64,000 nt of DNA from Alphaproteobacteria bacterium (GCA_030428255.1 JAUIBT010000001.1:176421-240420), one strand, 5' to 3'. Shown: positions 43,787-53,734, counted from the first letter of the stretch. A program made the numbers and translations. Notes: generated by a model from the sequence alone, not told the origin.

Positions 43787-44947
43787 ATGACCTTTCCGCT
43801 GACCTCTGAACAAGAGATGATTGTCGAAACGGTTCGCAAGTTCGTCGAGACCGAAATCTACCCCTATGAGGACGAGGTTGAACGCACGGGCGAGGTCCGC
43901 CCGGAGGTGGCCGAGGCCATCAAAGCCAAGACGCTTGAAGCGGGCTTTTACGCCTGCAATTTTCCCGAAGAGGTTGGCGGCGCGGGTCTCAACCATCTGG
44001 AGTTTGCCCTGGTCGAGCGTGAATTGGGGCGCGGCTCCATGGCGCTCAATCACTTCTTTGGCCGCCCGCAAAATATCCTCATGGCCTGCCAGGGTGATCA
44101 GATCGAGCGCTATCTGCTGCCCGCCGTGCGCGGCGAGCGCATGGACGCTCTGGCCATGACCGAACCCGGCGCGGGCTCTGATATTCGCGGCATGAAGTGC
44201 AACGCACGGCGCGACGGCGACGACTGGATTTTGAACGGCAGCAAGCACTTTATCTCGGGCGCGGACCACGCTGATTTCATTATCGTCTTTGTCGCGACTG
44301 GCGAAGATCAAACCCCCAGCGGCCCCAAGAAGCGCATCACGACGTTTTTGGTGGATCGCGGCACGCCGGGCTTTACCATTCGCGATGGCTACAAGTCGGT
44401 CTCCCATCGCGGATACAAGAACATGGTGCTGGAGTTCGACGACTGCCGCCTGCCGCAAGCCCAGGTCCTGGGCGAGGTCGATGGCGGCTATGCCGTGATG
44501 AACACCTGGCTCTATGCCACGCGGCTCACCGTGGCTGCTATGGCCGTCGGGCGCGCGCGCCGCGCCTTTGACATGGCTTTGGGCTATGCCGCTGAACGCG
44601 AACAATTTGGCCAGAAAATTGGCCGTTTCCAGGGCATTAGCTTTCAGTTGGCCGACATGATCACCGAGATCGACGCCAGCGACTTGCTGACCCTCAGTGC
44701 CGCCCATCGCCTGGACCAAGGCTTGCCGTCGAACCGAGAAATCGCCTCGGCCAAGCTCTATGCCACCGAATGCCTGGCGCGGGTCACGGATGCCGCCTTG
44801 CAGATCCACGGCGGTATGGGCCTGATGGACGATCTGCCGATTGAACGCTTTTGGCGCGATGCGCGAGTGGAGCGAATTTGGGACGGTACGTCGGAGATTC
44901 AGCGCCATATCATCGGCCGCGAGCTGTTGCGCCCGCTGGGCTGTTAG
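43787..44947 (+). CDS. Acyl-CoA dehydrogenase, last gene of the carnitine operon
   Basis: 386 residues. FAD-type acyl-CoA dehydrogenase: ALAMTEPGAGSDIRGMKC, ILNGSKHFISGA, EREQFGQKIGRFQGISFQLA and QIHGGMGLMDD. At the site where many family members have the catalytic glutamate (YEGTSEIQ-type), this protein has Asp366 in RIWDGTSEIQR. Possible substrates are gamma-butyrobetainyl-CoA or crotonobetaine-type CoA esters, by context only. It starts 2 bases after the SDR stop and converges on dnaE (12 bases). Confidence 0.88.
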   Translation: MTFPLTSEQEMIVETVRKFVETEIYPYEDEVERTGEVRPEVAEAIKAKTLEAGFYACNFPEEVGGAGLNHLEFALVERELGRGSMALNHFFGRPQNILMACQGDQIERYLLPAVRGERMDALAMTEPGAGSDIRGMKCNARRDGDDWILNGSKHFISGADHADFIIVFVATGEDQTPSGPKKRITTFLVDRGTPGFTIRDGYKSVSHRGYKNMVLEFDDCRLPQAQVLGEVDGGYAVMNTWLYATRLTVAAMAVGRARRAFDMALGYAAEREQFGQKIGRFQGISFQLADMITEIDASDLLTLSAAHRLDQGLPSNREIASAKLYATECLARVTDAALQIHGGMGLMDDLPIERFWRDARVERIWDGTSEIQRHIIGRELLRPLGC

Positions 44948-44959
44948 CGCAACGCCCAG

Positions 44960-47900
44960 CTAGGCCTCGATGACTTCAGCACCGGGGAAGGAGCGCAGGG
45001 CCTGGCGCACTTTGGGCGACAAGTTCCAGCGGCCGGGCAAATCGATCTTGGCTTCCAGACCGTTGTCAAGAATCAGGCAAACTCGCAGCTCGCCGCGCCC
45101 TGCCCCTTCGCGCTCCAGCACTTCCTTAATCGCCTCGATCATATCGGCGCGGTCCAAATAAAGTTCAACCTTGTTGGCCACTTTGGCTACCGCCTCGTCC
45201 AGGGGCGAAATGCTGTTGAGGGCGATCTTCACGTCATCGCCTTCATGGCGAATGGCGGCTTCGGCAACAATGGCGGTGCCGGGCTCCAAGAGCTCGCGGC
45301 TCGACGATAGGGTTTCCGAGAAGACAATCGCCTCATAAGCCGCTGAGGCATCCGAAAGCTGGACAAAGGCAAAGCGATTGCCGCGCGCTGAAGTGCCAAA
45401 GCGGCGCCCAGTGACGATGGCAGCCATACGCCCCGAGGCGCTCTGATTGTGGGCAATCTGTTTGTAGGTTTTGATCTTCAGTTTGGTCAGCGCTGCGTCA
45501 TAGGCCTCAAGCGGATGGGAGGACAGATAAAAGCCAACAGCCTTGGCTTCGCGCTCCAGCTTTTCCAGCACCGGCCAATCCAACACCTGTTCCAGGCGAA
45601 GCTCGGGCGCCTGAGCGGGCTGATCGCCAAACAAGCTGAGCGTATCAGCATTGCGCGCTTCTGCCTCGGCGGCGGCCAGCTTGAGCAGATAGGGCAGGCT
45701 TTCCAAGATCTGGTGGCGGTTCGGGTGCAGGCTGTCAAAGGCTCCGGCTTGTACCAGGTTTTCCAGCAACCGCTTGTTCAGCACCCGGCCATCGACGCTT
45801 TGAAAGAAATCGGCCAAATCCGCAAACCGCCCGCCATCTTTGGTCGCGCGCTGTTCGGTCATGGCGTGGATTGCCGCCTCGCCGACGTTCTTCAGCGCAC
45901 CTAAGGCATAGCGGATCGCGCGCTTGTCGCCCTCGACTTCGACGCTGAAAGTGGCCTTAGAGCGGTTGATATCAGGCGGGCGAACTTCAATGCCCATGCG
46001 GTCGGCCTCGGCCTTGAACACGCCAAGCTTGTCGGTGTTGCCCATGTCCAGGGTCATGGTGGCGGCCAGGAACTCGGCTGGATAGTGGCACTTCAGCCAA
46101 GCGGTGTGGTAAGAGATTAGCGCATAGGCTGCCGCGTGTGACTTGTTGAAACCATATCCGGCGAACTTCTCGATCCGGTCAAAGATCTCATTGGCTTTGG
46201 CAGCAGGCACATCGCGTTCGGCCGCACCGCTTTCAAACAATTTGCGCTGCTGAGCCATCTCTGCGGCGATCTTTTTACCCATGGCCCGGCGCAGCAAGTC
46301 CGCGCCGCCCAACGAGTAGCCCGCCAGCACCTGGCCCGCCTGCATGACCTGCTCCTGATAGATCATGATGCCGAAGGTCTCTTTAAGAACCGGCTCCAGC
46401 AAGGGGTGCATGTAGTCGGGCTCTTCCTCGCCGTGCTTACGCCGCACATAGGAGGGGATGTTGTCCATCGGACCTGGACGATACAAAGACACCACCGCGA
46501 TGATGTCCTCAAAGCGGTCGGGCTTCAGATCGCGAAGCACTTGGCGCATGCCCGAGGATTCCAACTGGAACACGCCAGCAGCTTCCGCGCGCGATAGCAT
46601 GGCAAAGGTTTCGGGATCGTCCATCGGCAGGCGCGCCATGTCGATTTCATCACCACAGGATTCCTTAATCAGGTCCAAGCAGGTCTGAATGACGGTCAGC
46701 GTCTTCAAGCCCAAGAAGTCGAACTTCACCAGCCCGGCGCTCTCGACCCATTTCATGTTGAACTGGGTGACGGGCATGGGCGAGCGTGGATCGCGATAGA
46801 GCGGCACCAGCTCGTGCAAGGGCCGGTCGCCGATCACCACCCCTGCCGCGTGGGTCGAGGCGTGACGGTAGAGGCCTTCAAGCTGACGGGCCATGCCGAC
46901 GAGGTGGGCAACCGCGGGGTCCGAGTCCACCTGATCGCGCAGATCGGGTTCACTCTCCAAAGCCTGCTCCAGCGTCACTGGGTTGGCCGGGTTGTTGGGC
47001 ACCAGCTTACATATACGGTCCACTTGGCCATAGGGCATTTGCAGCACACGGCCGACATCGCGCAGCACTGCGCGCGCTTGCAGCTTACCGAAGGTGATGA
47101 TCTGCGCCACCTTGTCGTGGCCGTATTTGTCTTGAACGTAGCGGATCACCTCGTCCCGACGCGACTGGCAGAAGTCGATATCGAAGTCGGGCATGGAGAC
47201 GCGTTCGGGGTTCAAGAATCGCTCGAACAGCAGGTTCAGTGGGATGGGGTTCAGGTCTGTAATCAGCAAGCAATAGGCCACCAAAGAGCCCGCGCCCGAG
47301 CCACGGCCTGGCCCTACCGGAATCCCTTGCGCCTTGGCCCACTTGATGAAATCGGCAACGATCAAGAAATAGCCGGGAAAGCCCATGGTCTTGATCACGT
47401 CCAGCTCGTAGTCCAAACGCTGGGTATAGTCCTCGCGAAGTTGCGCGCGCTGCTCCTCTGGCATGTCGGGGGTGTAGACCACCTGCTCCAGACGAAAGGC
47501 CAGGCCTTCGTGAGCCTGCAAGCTCAGCTCGTCGGCCTCATTTCGGCCCGGGCCACAATCAAAGGGCGGCAAAATCTCCTTGATTCGCTTGGGCGCATAG
47601 GCGCAGCGCTGGGCGATGATTGCGGTGTTGGCGATGGCCTCTGGCAGATCGGCAAACAGCTCGATCATCCGCGCTTCGTTCTTGAAATCATGGTGAGCCG
47701 TCAGGCGCCGTCGGTCTTCGTGCGCAGTGGTCAATCCCTGGTCGATGCAGAGCAAGGCGTCGTGCGCCTCGTACTGGCTGGGCTGCTTGAAGTGGGTGTT
47801 GTTGGTGGCCACCAGCGGCAGGTCTTGTGCATAGGCCAGGTCCAACAGCGCGCCCTCAACGGCTTGCTCTTGCGGCCAACCGTGGCGTTGCAGCTCGACG

Positions 47901-48550
47901 TAGAGCCGCCCCTCAAAGCGGGTCTGCAGCCAATCCAGCAGGGCGTCGGCCTGGTCATTTTGCCCTTGCGCCAACAACTGGTTGAGGCTGCCCTCGGGCC
48001 CTCCGGTCAGCGCGATCAGGCCACCGCAATCGTCAGGCAGCACCGCGTCATAGTAGAGCCCCGTGCCCAGCTCGTGCGAGGCCTCGCCCAAATAGGCCTG
48101 GCTCACCAGCTTCAGCAAATTGCGATAGCCTTGCTCATTTTGGACTAGCAGCACCAGCTTGCCGTCAGGCCAGGCGCCCGGCTGTCCGGTCTCAGTGCGC
48201 CGAGCAAAGAAGGTCAGCTCACAGCCGATGATGGGCTGAAGGCCCTCGCTGCGGGCGGTGATCGCGAACTCCAGCGCGCCGAACAAGTTGTTGGTGTCGG
48301 TCACCGCCACCGCAGGCATGTTCTGGTCCGCTGCCAGCTTGATCAGGTCCTTGACGTGGATCGCGCCCTGGCTCAGCGAATAGGCCGAGTGGACCCGCAA
48401 ATGAACAAAGCGCAGCAGGCTGCCGTCGTCGCCAGGGCTGTCGTTCGCTAACACGGGGTCGATCAAGGCTTCATCGGGCATGCTGGCGTGACCTCCTCGT
48501 CCGGCCAGTATCATAGGTGTCTGGCCAGCGCTCACTTCGCCCGCAGACAT
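44960..48550 (-). CDS. dnaE: DNA polymerase III alpha subunit
   Basis: 1196 residues, full length. PHP domain from about residue 48 (FVHLRVHSAYSLSQGAIHV), polymerase active site PDFDIDF at about 454-460 plus the later aspartate, helix-hairpin-helix, OB fold (MAAIVTGRRFGTSARGNRFA) and C-terminal domain. It is the replicative polymerase core. About 45 residues precede the PHP domain; a later start at 48481 (MPDEAL...) is possible. It stands alone on its strand next to the carnitine operon. Confidence 0.97.
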   Translation of the reverse strand: MSAGEVSAGQTPMILAGRGGHASMPDEALIDPVLANDSPGDDGSLLRFVHLRVHSAYSLSQGAIHVKDLIKLAADQNMPAVAVTDTNNLFGALEFAITARSEGLQPIIGCELTFFARRTETGQPGAWPDGKLVLLVQNEQGYRNLLKLVSQAYLGEASHELGTGLYYDAVLPDDCGGLIALTGGPEGSLNQLLAQGQNDQADALLDWLQTRFEGRLYVELQRHGWPQEQAVEGALLDLAYAQDLPLVATNNTHFKQPSQYEAHDALLCIDQGLTTAHEDRRRLTAHHDFKNEARMIELFADLPEAIANTAIIAQRCAYAPKRIKEILPPFDCGPGRNEADELSLQAHEGLAFRLEQVVYTPDMPEEQRAQLREDYTQRLDYELDVIKTMGFPGYFLIVADFIKWAKAQGIPVGPGRGSGAGSLVAYCLLITDLNPIPLNLLFERFLNPERVSMPDFDIDFCQSRRDEVIRYVQDKYGHDKVAQIITFGKLQARAVLRDVGRVLQMPYGQVDRICKLVPNNPANPVTLEQALESEPDLRDQVDSDPAVAHLVGMARQLEGLYRHASTHAAGVVIGDRPLHELVPLYRDPRSPMPVTQFNMKWVESAGLVKFDFLGLKTLTVIQTCLDLIKESCGDEIDMARLPMDDPETFAMLSRAEAAGVFQLESSGMRQVLRDLKPDRFEDIIAVVSLYRPGPMDNIPSYVRRKHGEEEPDYMHPLLEPVLKETFGIMIYQEQVMQAGQVLAGYSLGGADLLRRAMGKKIAAEMAQQRKLFESGAAERDVPAAKANEIFDRIEKFAGYGFNKSHAAAYALISYHTAWLKCHYPAEFLAATMTLDMGNTDKLGVFKAEADRMGIEVRPPDINRSKATFSVEVEGDKRAIRYALGALKNVGEAAIHAMTEQRATKDGGRFADLADFFQSVDGRVLNKRLLENLVQAGAFDSLHPNRHQILESLPYLLKLAAAEAEARNADTLSLFGDQPAQAPELRLEQVLDWPVLEKLEREAKAVGFYLSSHPLEAYDAALTKLKIKTYKQIAHNQSASGRMAAIVTGRRFGTSARGNRFAFVQLSDASAAYEAIVFSETLSSSRELLEPGTAIVAEAAIRHEGDDVKIALNSISPLDEAVAKVANKVELYLDRADMIEAIKEVLEREGAGRGELRVCLILDNGLEAKIDLPGRWNLSPKVRQALRSFPGAEVIEA

Positions 48551-48618
48551 AAGGCGCTAAGTCTAAGCCAGGAGCACGGCCAGGCCAAGGCTTGACTCCC
48601 ACCTCCGGCCCCTTGTGG

Positions 48619-49569
48619 CTAAGCCTGGCGATCGTCGACCCGCAAGCAAGAGCTGCGGATCAGGTCCAAAGCGCGGCTTTGCGCTAAGATGTGGTCACGG
48701 CTGCGCGGCCAAGCCAGGCTTCCGTCCAGAATCGAGGCGCTGAAGGCTTCGACCTGCAATTGGTACTGATTGCAGGACTCGCTGTGCTGGCTATGGAACA
48801 CCAGGGGCTGATCGCGGCGCTCCAGCTTGATTTCGCTCGGCTCGTTGGCAACCGGGTTATAGGGCCGCGTAACGATAATGCGCCCCTCAGTGCCGTGCAC
48901 AACCAGCTCCTGCGCAGGGCTCATCAGGGTCGAAACATAAAAGGTCAGATGGCGCGCGCCAGGGAAGGCAACCATGACCGAGCAGGTGGTATCGACCTGC
49001 GTTGCCGGGTCTTGGGTGATCATGCTGGCCGCCTGCAGCGGCTCGTCACCGAACAAACGCCGCGCGGAATACAGCGGATAACAGCCGATATCCAACAGGC
49101 CGCCGCCGCCCATGTTCGGCTGATTGCGCACGTTGCCAGGATCGGCGTTGTAATAGCTGAAATGGCTATCGATGTGGCGCAGTTCGCCGATTGCGCCCTC
49201 TGCAATCAGGTGCTCCACCATGCTCCACTGCGGGTGCCACAGCACCATGAAGGCTTCCGCCAACAGCAGATCAGGACGCGTGTTCAACAGAGGCAGCAGC
49301 TCTTGGGCCGACAGGGCGATGGGCTTTTCACACAGTACGTGCTTGCCCGCCTCCAGCGCCTTGATGGCCCAAGGCACGTGCAGATGATTGGGCAGCGGAA
49401 TATAGACCGCCTGGATATCATCGCGCGCGAGCAGAGCCTCATAGCTCAACCCGCTGCGCCGCGAAGCTACAGCCATCAACTCGGCATTGTGGGCCGCGTC
49501 TATCGCCGGGTTCAATTGCTCGCGGGCGATCTTGGCGTCGCCCAGGACACCCCAACCGATTTTTGTCAT
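48619..49569 (-). CDS. Gfo/Idh/MocA family oxidoreductase, shortened N-terminal domain
   Basis: 316 residues. NAD(P)-binding start KIGWGVLGDAKIAREQLNPA, VYIPLPNHLHVPWAIKALEAG, KHVLCEKPIALSAQE with the EKP motif, then the C-terminal beta-sheet domain (MGGGGLLDIGCYPLYSARRL). It resembles the group that includes D-xylose and dihydrodiol dehydrogenases. Compared with that group about 18-20 residues seem missing between VASRRSGL and SYEALLARDD, where the second Rossmann helix should be. The substrate is unknown. It is 17 bases after the acyl-CoA dehydrogenase gene on the same strand. Confidence 0.85.
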   Translation of the reverse strand: MTKIGWGVLGDAKIAREQLNPAIDAAHNAELMAVASRRSGLSYEALLARDDIQAVYIPLPNHLHVPWAIKALEAGKHVLCEKPIALSAQELLPLLNTRPDLLLAEAFMVLWHPQWSMVEHLIAEGAIGELRHIDSHFSYYNADPGNVRNQPNMGGGGLLDIGCYPLYSARRLFGDEPLQAASMITQDPATQVDTTCSVMVAFPGARHLTFYVSTLMSPAQELVVHGTEGRIIVTRPYNPVANEPSEIKLERRDQPLVFHSQHSESCNQYQLQVEAFSASILDGSLAWPRSRDHILAQSRALDLIRSSCLRVDDRQA

Positions 49570-49586
49570 GCGTGTGGGTCCTCGAC

Positions 49587-50750
49587 CTAAAAACTTTTGG
49601 GCAGACCCAAGTCATGGATCGCCACGTGGCTGAAAATGAGATTGGACGAAATCGGCGCCGTGCGATACAGCCGCGCCTCGCGGAACTTGCGTTCGATGTC
49701 GTATTCTGCAGCGAAGGCAAAGCCGCCAAAGGTCTGCATGGCCGTGTCGGCTGCGAACCAAGAGGCCTCTGCTGCCAAGTACTTAGCCATATTGGCTTCT
49801 GAGCCCCTTGCTTGCCCTTGATCATAGAGTGTCGCCGCCCGCTCGACCATCAGCATGGCCGCTTCGGTCTGCATGTGGGCCTGAGCCAGCGGAAACTGGA
49901 TGCCCTGGTTTTGGCCGATTGGACGACCAAACACCTCCCGCTCGCGCGCGTAGGCCGAAGCGCGGTCAACGAAGAACCGCGCATCCCCGATGCACTCAGA
50001 AGCGATCAAAATCCGCTCAGCATTCATGCCGCCCAGGATGTAGCGAAACCCCATGCCCTCTTGGCCAATCAGGTTATCGGCGGGCACCATTAGGTCGTCG
50101 AAAAACACCGCCGTCGTCGAGTGGTTGATCATGGTGTCGATCGTGTTGATGGTGATCGACTTGCCGACGGCCTCGCGCATATCGACAATGAAGACCGACA
50201 TGCCATCGCTCGGCTTGGTGCAATCAGAGCGCGGCGTGGTGCGCGCCAGCAAGATCATCAAGTCGGAATATTCGGCCCGCGAGGTCCAAATCTTCTGGCC
50301 ATTGATGCGGTAGTAGTCGCCCTCACGCACCGCAGTGGTTTTTATGCGCGTGGTGTCGGTACCGCTAGAGGGCTCCGTCACACCGAACGCCTGCAAGCGA
50401 AGGCTGCCCTCGGCAATCCCGGGTAGGTAGCGCTGCTTCTGCGCCTCGCTGCCGTGGCGCAGCAAGGTGCCCATCGTGTACATTTGGGCGTGCGCTGCAC
50501 CGGCGTTTGCACCCGAACGGTGGATGGTCTCCAAGATCACGCAAGCGGTGGCCAGGTCCAAGCCCGCGCCGCCGTAGACCTCTGGGATCAGCGAGGCCAA
50601 GTACCCCTGCGCGGTCAGGGCATCGACAAAGGCAGACGGGTAAGCACGCTTGGCGTCCAGCTCGCGCCAGTATTCGCCCGGAAACTCCATGCACAGCCGC
50701 GCCACTCCGGATCGAATGGCTTCTGTGGTCTCGTCGCGATCTTGAAACAT
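49587..50750 (-). CDS. Acyl-CoA dehydrogenase family protein (second copy)
   Basis: 387 residues. ACAD domains are complete: FGVTEPSSGTDTTRIKTTAV, YRINGQKIWTSRAEYSDLM, EREVFGRPIGQNQGIQFPLA and MQTFGGFAFAAEYDIERKFR. The C-terminus reads RLYRTAPISSNLIFSHVAIH in place of the usual EGT motif, so the common catalytic glutamate is absent. This ending is shared with one ACAD subfamily, as far as I recall, so it is not taken as decay. The substrate is unknown. The gene pairs with the MocA-type oxidoreductase downstream. Confidence 0.85.
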   Translation of the reverse strand: MFQDRDETTEAIRSGVARLCMEFPGEYWRELDAKRAYPSAFVDALTAQGYLASLIPEVYGGAGLDLATACVILETIHRSGANAGAAHAQMYTMGTLLRHGSEAQKQRYLPGIAEGSLRLQAFGVTEPSSGTDTTRIKTTAVREGDYYRINGQKIWTSRAEYSDLMILLARTTPRSDCTKPSDGMSVFIVDMREAVGKSITINTIDTMINHSTTAVFFDDLMVPADNLIGQEGMGFRYILGGMNAERILIASECIGDARFFVDRASAYAREREVFGRPIGQNQGIQFPLAQAHMQTEAAMLMVERAATLYDQGQARGSEANMAKYLAAEASWFAADTAMQTFGGFAFAAEYDIERKFREARLYRTAPISSNLIFSHVAIHDLGLPKSF

Positions 50751-50849
50751 AAAGGGGTCTTTTCTGTTTTGCTTGAGCGCCTTGGCTCTGGTTATCTGCG
50801 CAAGTTTAGGCCATCAAGGCGCGCGCGCAAGGAATTTGCCGCGTCTTGC

Positions 50850-50880
50850 CTTGGTGCCAAGCGACGCCCATCGCACCAAG
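50850..50880. other. 8-bp inverted repeat between MDR and acyl-CoA dehydrogenase genes
   Basis: CTTGGTGC (50850-50857) and GCACCAAG (50873-50880) are exact inverted repeats, spaced by 15 bases. It lies about 100 bases upstream of the acyl-CoA dehydrogenase start and about 80 bases upstream (minus) of nothing else. It could be an operator for that gene; no T-run argues against a terminator. Confidence 0.35.
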
Positions 50881-50959
50881 AGGTGTGGCCATATTCGGCT
50901 CATGCGCAAGGCGAGCGCTGCAGCCCCCAGACGATTCGGATTTGGGGCGTCAAATCCGT

Positions 50960-52033
50960 TCAAGACGCCACTTGAATTACCAGCTTACCGACGAAATCCT
51001 TGCGAGAAAACGCAGCTTGCGCCGCCGCCATATCCTCGAGGGCAAAGGACTCGGCAAGCAGCGGCTGGATAGCCCCTGAGACGACCAGATCACGCACGCG
51101 GGCAAAATCGCGACGACTGCCCTGGCTCGCCCCATGCAGCTCCAAATTCTTGAGGTAGATGCGGCGCATATCGAGCTGGACCAGCGGCCCGCCCACGGCT
51201 CCGCACGTGGCATAACGCCCACCGCTGCGCAGCAGCTCAATGGTGTCCGCCAGTTTTGGCCCTGCCACCGTATCGATCAGTACATCCAAGGCCTGCCCGC
51301 CGGTAGCATCGTACACAGCCTCAGCCAATGGCTCCGTGCCCCGCGCGATGCAGGCCTCAGCCCCGATGGCGGCAACGGCCGACGCCTTGCTGGCGCCGAC
51401 AATTGCATAGGGGATGGCCCCGCGCGCGCGGCACAGTTGAATCGCAGCAGACCCAACCCCGCCAGACGCGCCGGTCACCAGGACCCGCTCTCCACGCTCA
51501 ACCCGGGCCCGGCGCAAGAGATGCTCGGCGGTCACATAGGCGCAGCAAAACGTTGCGAGTTCGCCATCGCTTAGGTCGGTTTCCACCGCATGGGCGTTGT
51601 CCGCCGGGACGCAAACATAGTCCGCGAACCCGCCTTGGCGCGCTGAGCCGATGTAGTCATGACTTGGCGTATCAGGATCGCAATCCGCGTAGATGCCGAA
51701 ATCGACCATAACGCGCTCGCCCACGCGCGCCGGATCGACTCCGGGACCGCTGGCAACAATGGTGCCCGCTATGTCTGCGCCCTGGATCAAGGGAAACTGC
51801 ATCGGACTGTCAGAAAAACTTGCAACAGCCTCAGGGTCATCGGCAGCACCATAGGCGCCTTCGCGAACCCAGATATCGGTATTGTTGATACCACAGGCTC
51901 CCACGCGGATTAGCACCTCGCCGTCTGCGGGCTCTGGTCGCCGAAAGGCCGGATCAAAGACGAGCATTTCTGGGCCGCCATGCCCGGTCAGGAGCATCGC
52001 CCGCATGCTTGCTGGCAGGGTTGTACTGGACAT
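50960..52033 (-). CDS. Zinc-type alcohol dehydrogenase / quinone oxidoreductase (MDR family)
   Basis: 357 residues from ATG 52033, behind AAGGGG; an ATG at 52051 is also in frame. MDR family features: VLIRVGACGINNTDIWVREG, IQGADIAGTIVASGPGVD, RVLVTGASGGVGSAAIQLCR as NAD(P) loop, and GGRYATCGAVGGP. The Cys in GACGINNTD could be a catalytic zinc ligand, but the structural-zinc four-cysteine loop is not seen. Substrate unknown. It is transcribed in the same direction as the acyl-CoA dehydrogenase, 209 bases away. Confidence 0.87.
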   Translation of the reverse strand: MSSTTLPASMRAMLLTGHGGPEMLVFDPAFRRPEPADGEVLIRVGACGINNTDIWVREGAYGAADDPEAVASFSDSPMQFPLIQGADIAGTIVASGPGVDPARVGERVMVDFGIYADCDPDTPSHDYIGSARQGGFADYVCVPADNAHAVETDLSDGELATFCCAYVTAEHLLRRARVERGERVLVTGASGGVGSAAIQLCRARGAIPYAIVGASKASAVAAIGAEACIARGTEPLAEAVYDATGGQALDVLIDTVAGPKLADTIELLRSGGRYATCGAVGGPLVQLDMRRIYLKNLELHGASQGSRRDFARVRDLVVSGAIQPLLAESFALEDMAAAQAAFSRKDFVGKLVIQVAS

Positions 52034-52147
52034 AAGATCGCCCCTTATCATGGTGATCTGTCGCAGTTTACTCCCCTAGCCCGCCTTTGACAAACCCGCC
52101 CCTTTTGGCACCTGCCCGGGGATGTCGCGTCCGCGCGTTCAAAGATC

Positions 52148-53734
52148 CTACAAGATGCCTTGGAAAAAGTCGTCGCCCTTGGCGTTGATGATGACAAAGG
52201 CCGGGAAGTCTTCGACCTCAATGCGCCAGATGGCTTCCATGCCCAGCTCCGGGTACTCCACGACTTCCATGGCCTTGATGCTCTCTTCAGCCAACTTGGC
52301 CGCCACCCCGCCAATCGTGCCCAGGTAGACCCCGCCATAAGTGGCGCAGGCTTCGCGCACCTCTTCAGAGCGGTTGCCCTTGGCCAGGGTCACAAGCGCG
52401 CCGCCCGCTGCCTGGAACTGCTTCATGAAGCTGTCCATGCGTCCTGCCGTGGTGGGGCCAAAGGAGCCCGACGCATAGCCTTCAGGCTTTTTGGCAGGGC
52501 CAGCGTAGTAGATGGGGCTGTTTTTGAAATAGTCCGGCAGCGGCTCACCCGCGTCCAAGCGCGCGCGCAGTTTGGCGTGCGCCGCGTCGCGCGCGACGAT
52601 GATCGTGCCGGTCAGATTGACCCGTGTCGACACCGGCAAGTTGGCGATCTTTGCCAAGGTCGCCTCCATGCCCTCGTTCAGGTTCACGCTGATGACATCG
52701 CTGGACAGTGCGCCTTCGTCAATATCGGGTAGGAAGCGCGCCGGATCGTGCTCCAACTGCTCCAAAAAGATGCCCTCGCGGGTGATTTTGCCCAGTGCCT
52801 GCCGGTCAGCACCACAAGACACGCCCAGGCCAATCGGTAAGCTTGCACCGTGGCGCGGCAAACGAATAACCCGCACGTCGTGGCAATAGTACTTGCCGCC
52901 GAACTGCGCGCCGATGCCCATGTTGCGGGTCATCTCCAGTATGCGCGCCTCCCACTCCAGATCGCGGTAGGGGCTGGCGTCCTCGCTGCCCTGGGTCGGC
53001 AGATCGTCCAGGTAGCGCGCAGAGGCCAGCTTGACGGTCTTTAGGTTTTGCTCAGCCGACAAGCCACCAATCACCACCGCCAGATGGTAGGGCGGACAGG
53101 CCGCGGTGCCTAGGGTCTTAATCTTCTCGTCCAAGAAGGCCTCAAGTCGGCTTTCTTCCAAGGTCGAGGGTGTGGATTGAAACAAGAAGGTCTTGTTGGC
53201 CGAACCGCCGCCCTTGGCCATGAACAGGAAATTGTACTCGTCATCTGGTCCGTCGGCCAGGATATCGATTTGGGCGGGCAAATTGTTTCGCGTGTTCTTT
53301 TCTTCAAACATGCTCAGCGGCGAAAGCTGACTGTAACGCAAGTTGCGCTCGGCATAGGCGTCCAGCACGCCGCGGCTCAGCGCGCCCTTGTCATCGCCAG
53401 CCGACCAAACCCGCTGACCCTTCTTGCCCATAACAATCGCAGTACCGGTGTCCTGACACATGGGCAGCACGCCGCCCGATGCAATGACCGAATTCTTCAG
53501 GTAGTGCAGCGCCACGAAGCGGTCGTTGTTCGAGGCCTCGCTGTCGTCAACAATGGCGCGCAATTGCTCCAAGTGCTTGGTGCGCAGGAAGAAATTGATC
53601 TCTTCAAAGGCTGCCTTGGACAGAAGCTCTATGGCTTCGGGCTCGACCACCAGCAAGTCTTGGCCCTGGAAAGACTCCAGGCGCACGCCATGGTCAGAGA
53701 GTTTTCGAAACGCGGTCGAGGACAAGGTGGTCAT
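52148..53734 (-). CDS. fumA: Class I fumarate hydratase (iron-sulfur)
   Basis: 528 residues. Iron-sulfur fumarase with cluster cysteines likely in [22 protein letters not shown] and [11 protein letters not shown]; the C-terminal beta domain has [20 protein letters not shown]. It converts fumarate to malate with an oxygen-sensitive 4Fe-4S cluster. AAGGAG precedes the ATG. It is a stand-alone gene; a terminator at 53838-53869 separates it from the ABC importer genes upstream. Confidence 0.95.
   Translation of the reverse strand: MTTLSSTAFRKLSDHGVRLESFQGQDLLVVEPEAIELLSKAAFEEINFFLRTKHLEQLRAIVDDSEASNNDRFVALHYLKNSVIASGGVLPMCQDTGTAIVMGKKGQRVWSAGDDKGALSRGVLDAYAERNLRYSQLSPLSMFEEKNTRNNLPAQIDILADGPDDEYNFLFMAKGGGSANKTFLFQSTPSTLEESRLEAFLDEKIKTLGTAACPPYHLAVVIGGLSAEQNLKTVKLASARYLDDLPTQGSEDASPYRDLEWEARILEMTRNMGIGAQFGGKYYCHDVRVIRLPRHGASLPIGLGVSCGADRQALGKITREGIFLEQLEHDPARFLPDIDEGALSSDVISVNLNEGMEATLAKIANLPVSTRVNLTGTIIVARDAAHAKLRARLDAGEPLPDYFKNSPIYYAGPAKKPEGYASGSFGPTTAGRMDSFMKQFQAAGGALVTLAKGNRSEEVREACATYGGVYLGTIGGVAAKLAEESIKAMEVVEYPELGMEAIWRIEVEDFPAFVIINAKGDDFFQGIL

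Noticed and set aside
43634..44908. 424-residue minus-strand open frame
   Set aside because: It is antisense to the acyl-CoA dehydrogenase and has no recognisable domain.
46814..48148. 444-residue plus-strand open frame
   Set aside because: It is antisense to dnaE and has the His/Gln-rich look of a mirror frame.
48691..49590. 299-residue plus-strand open frame
   Set aside because: It lies antisense to the Gfo/Idh/MocA gene, which has clear family motifs.
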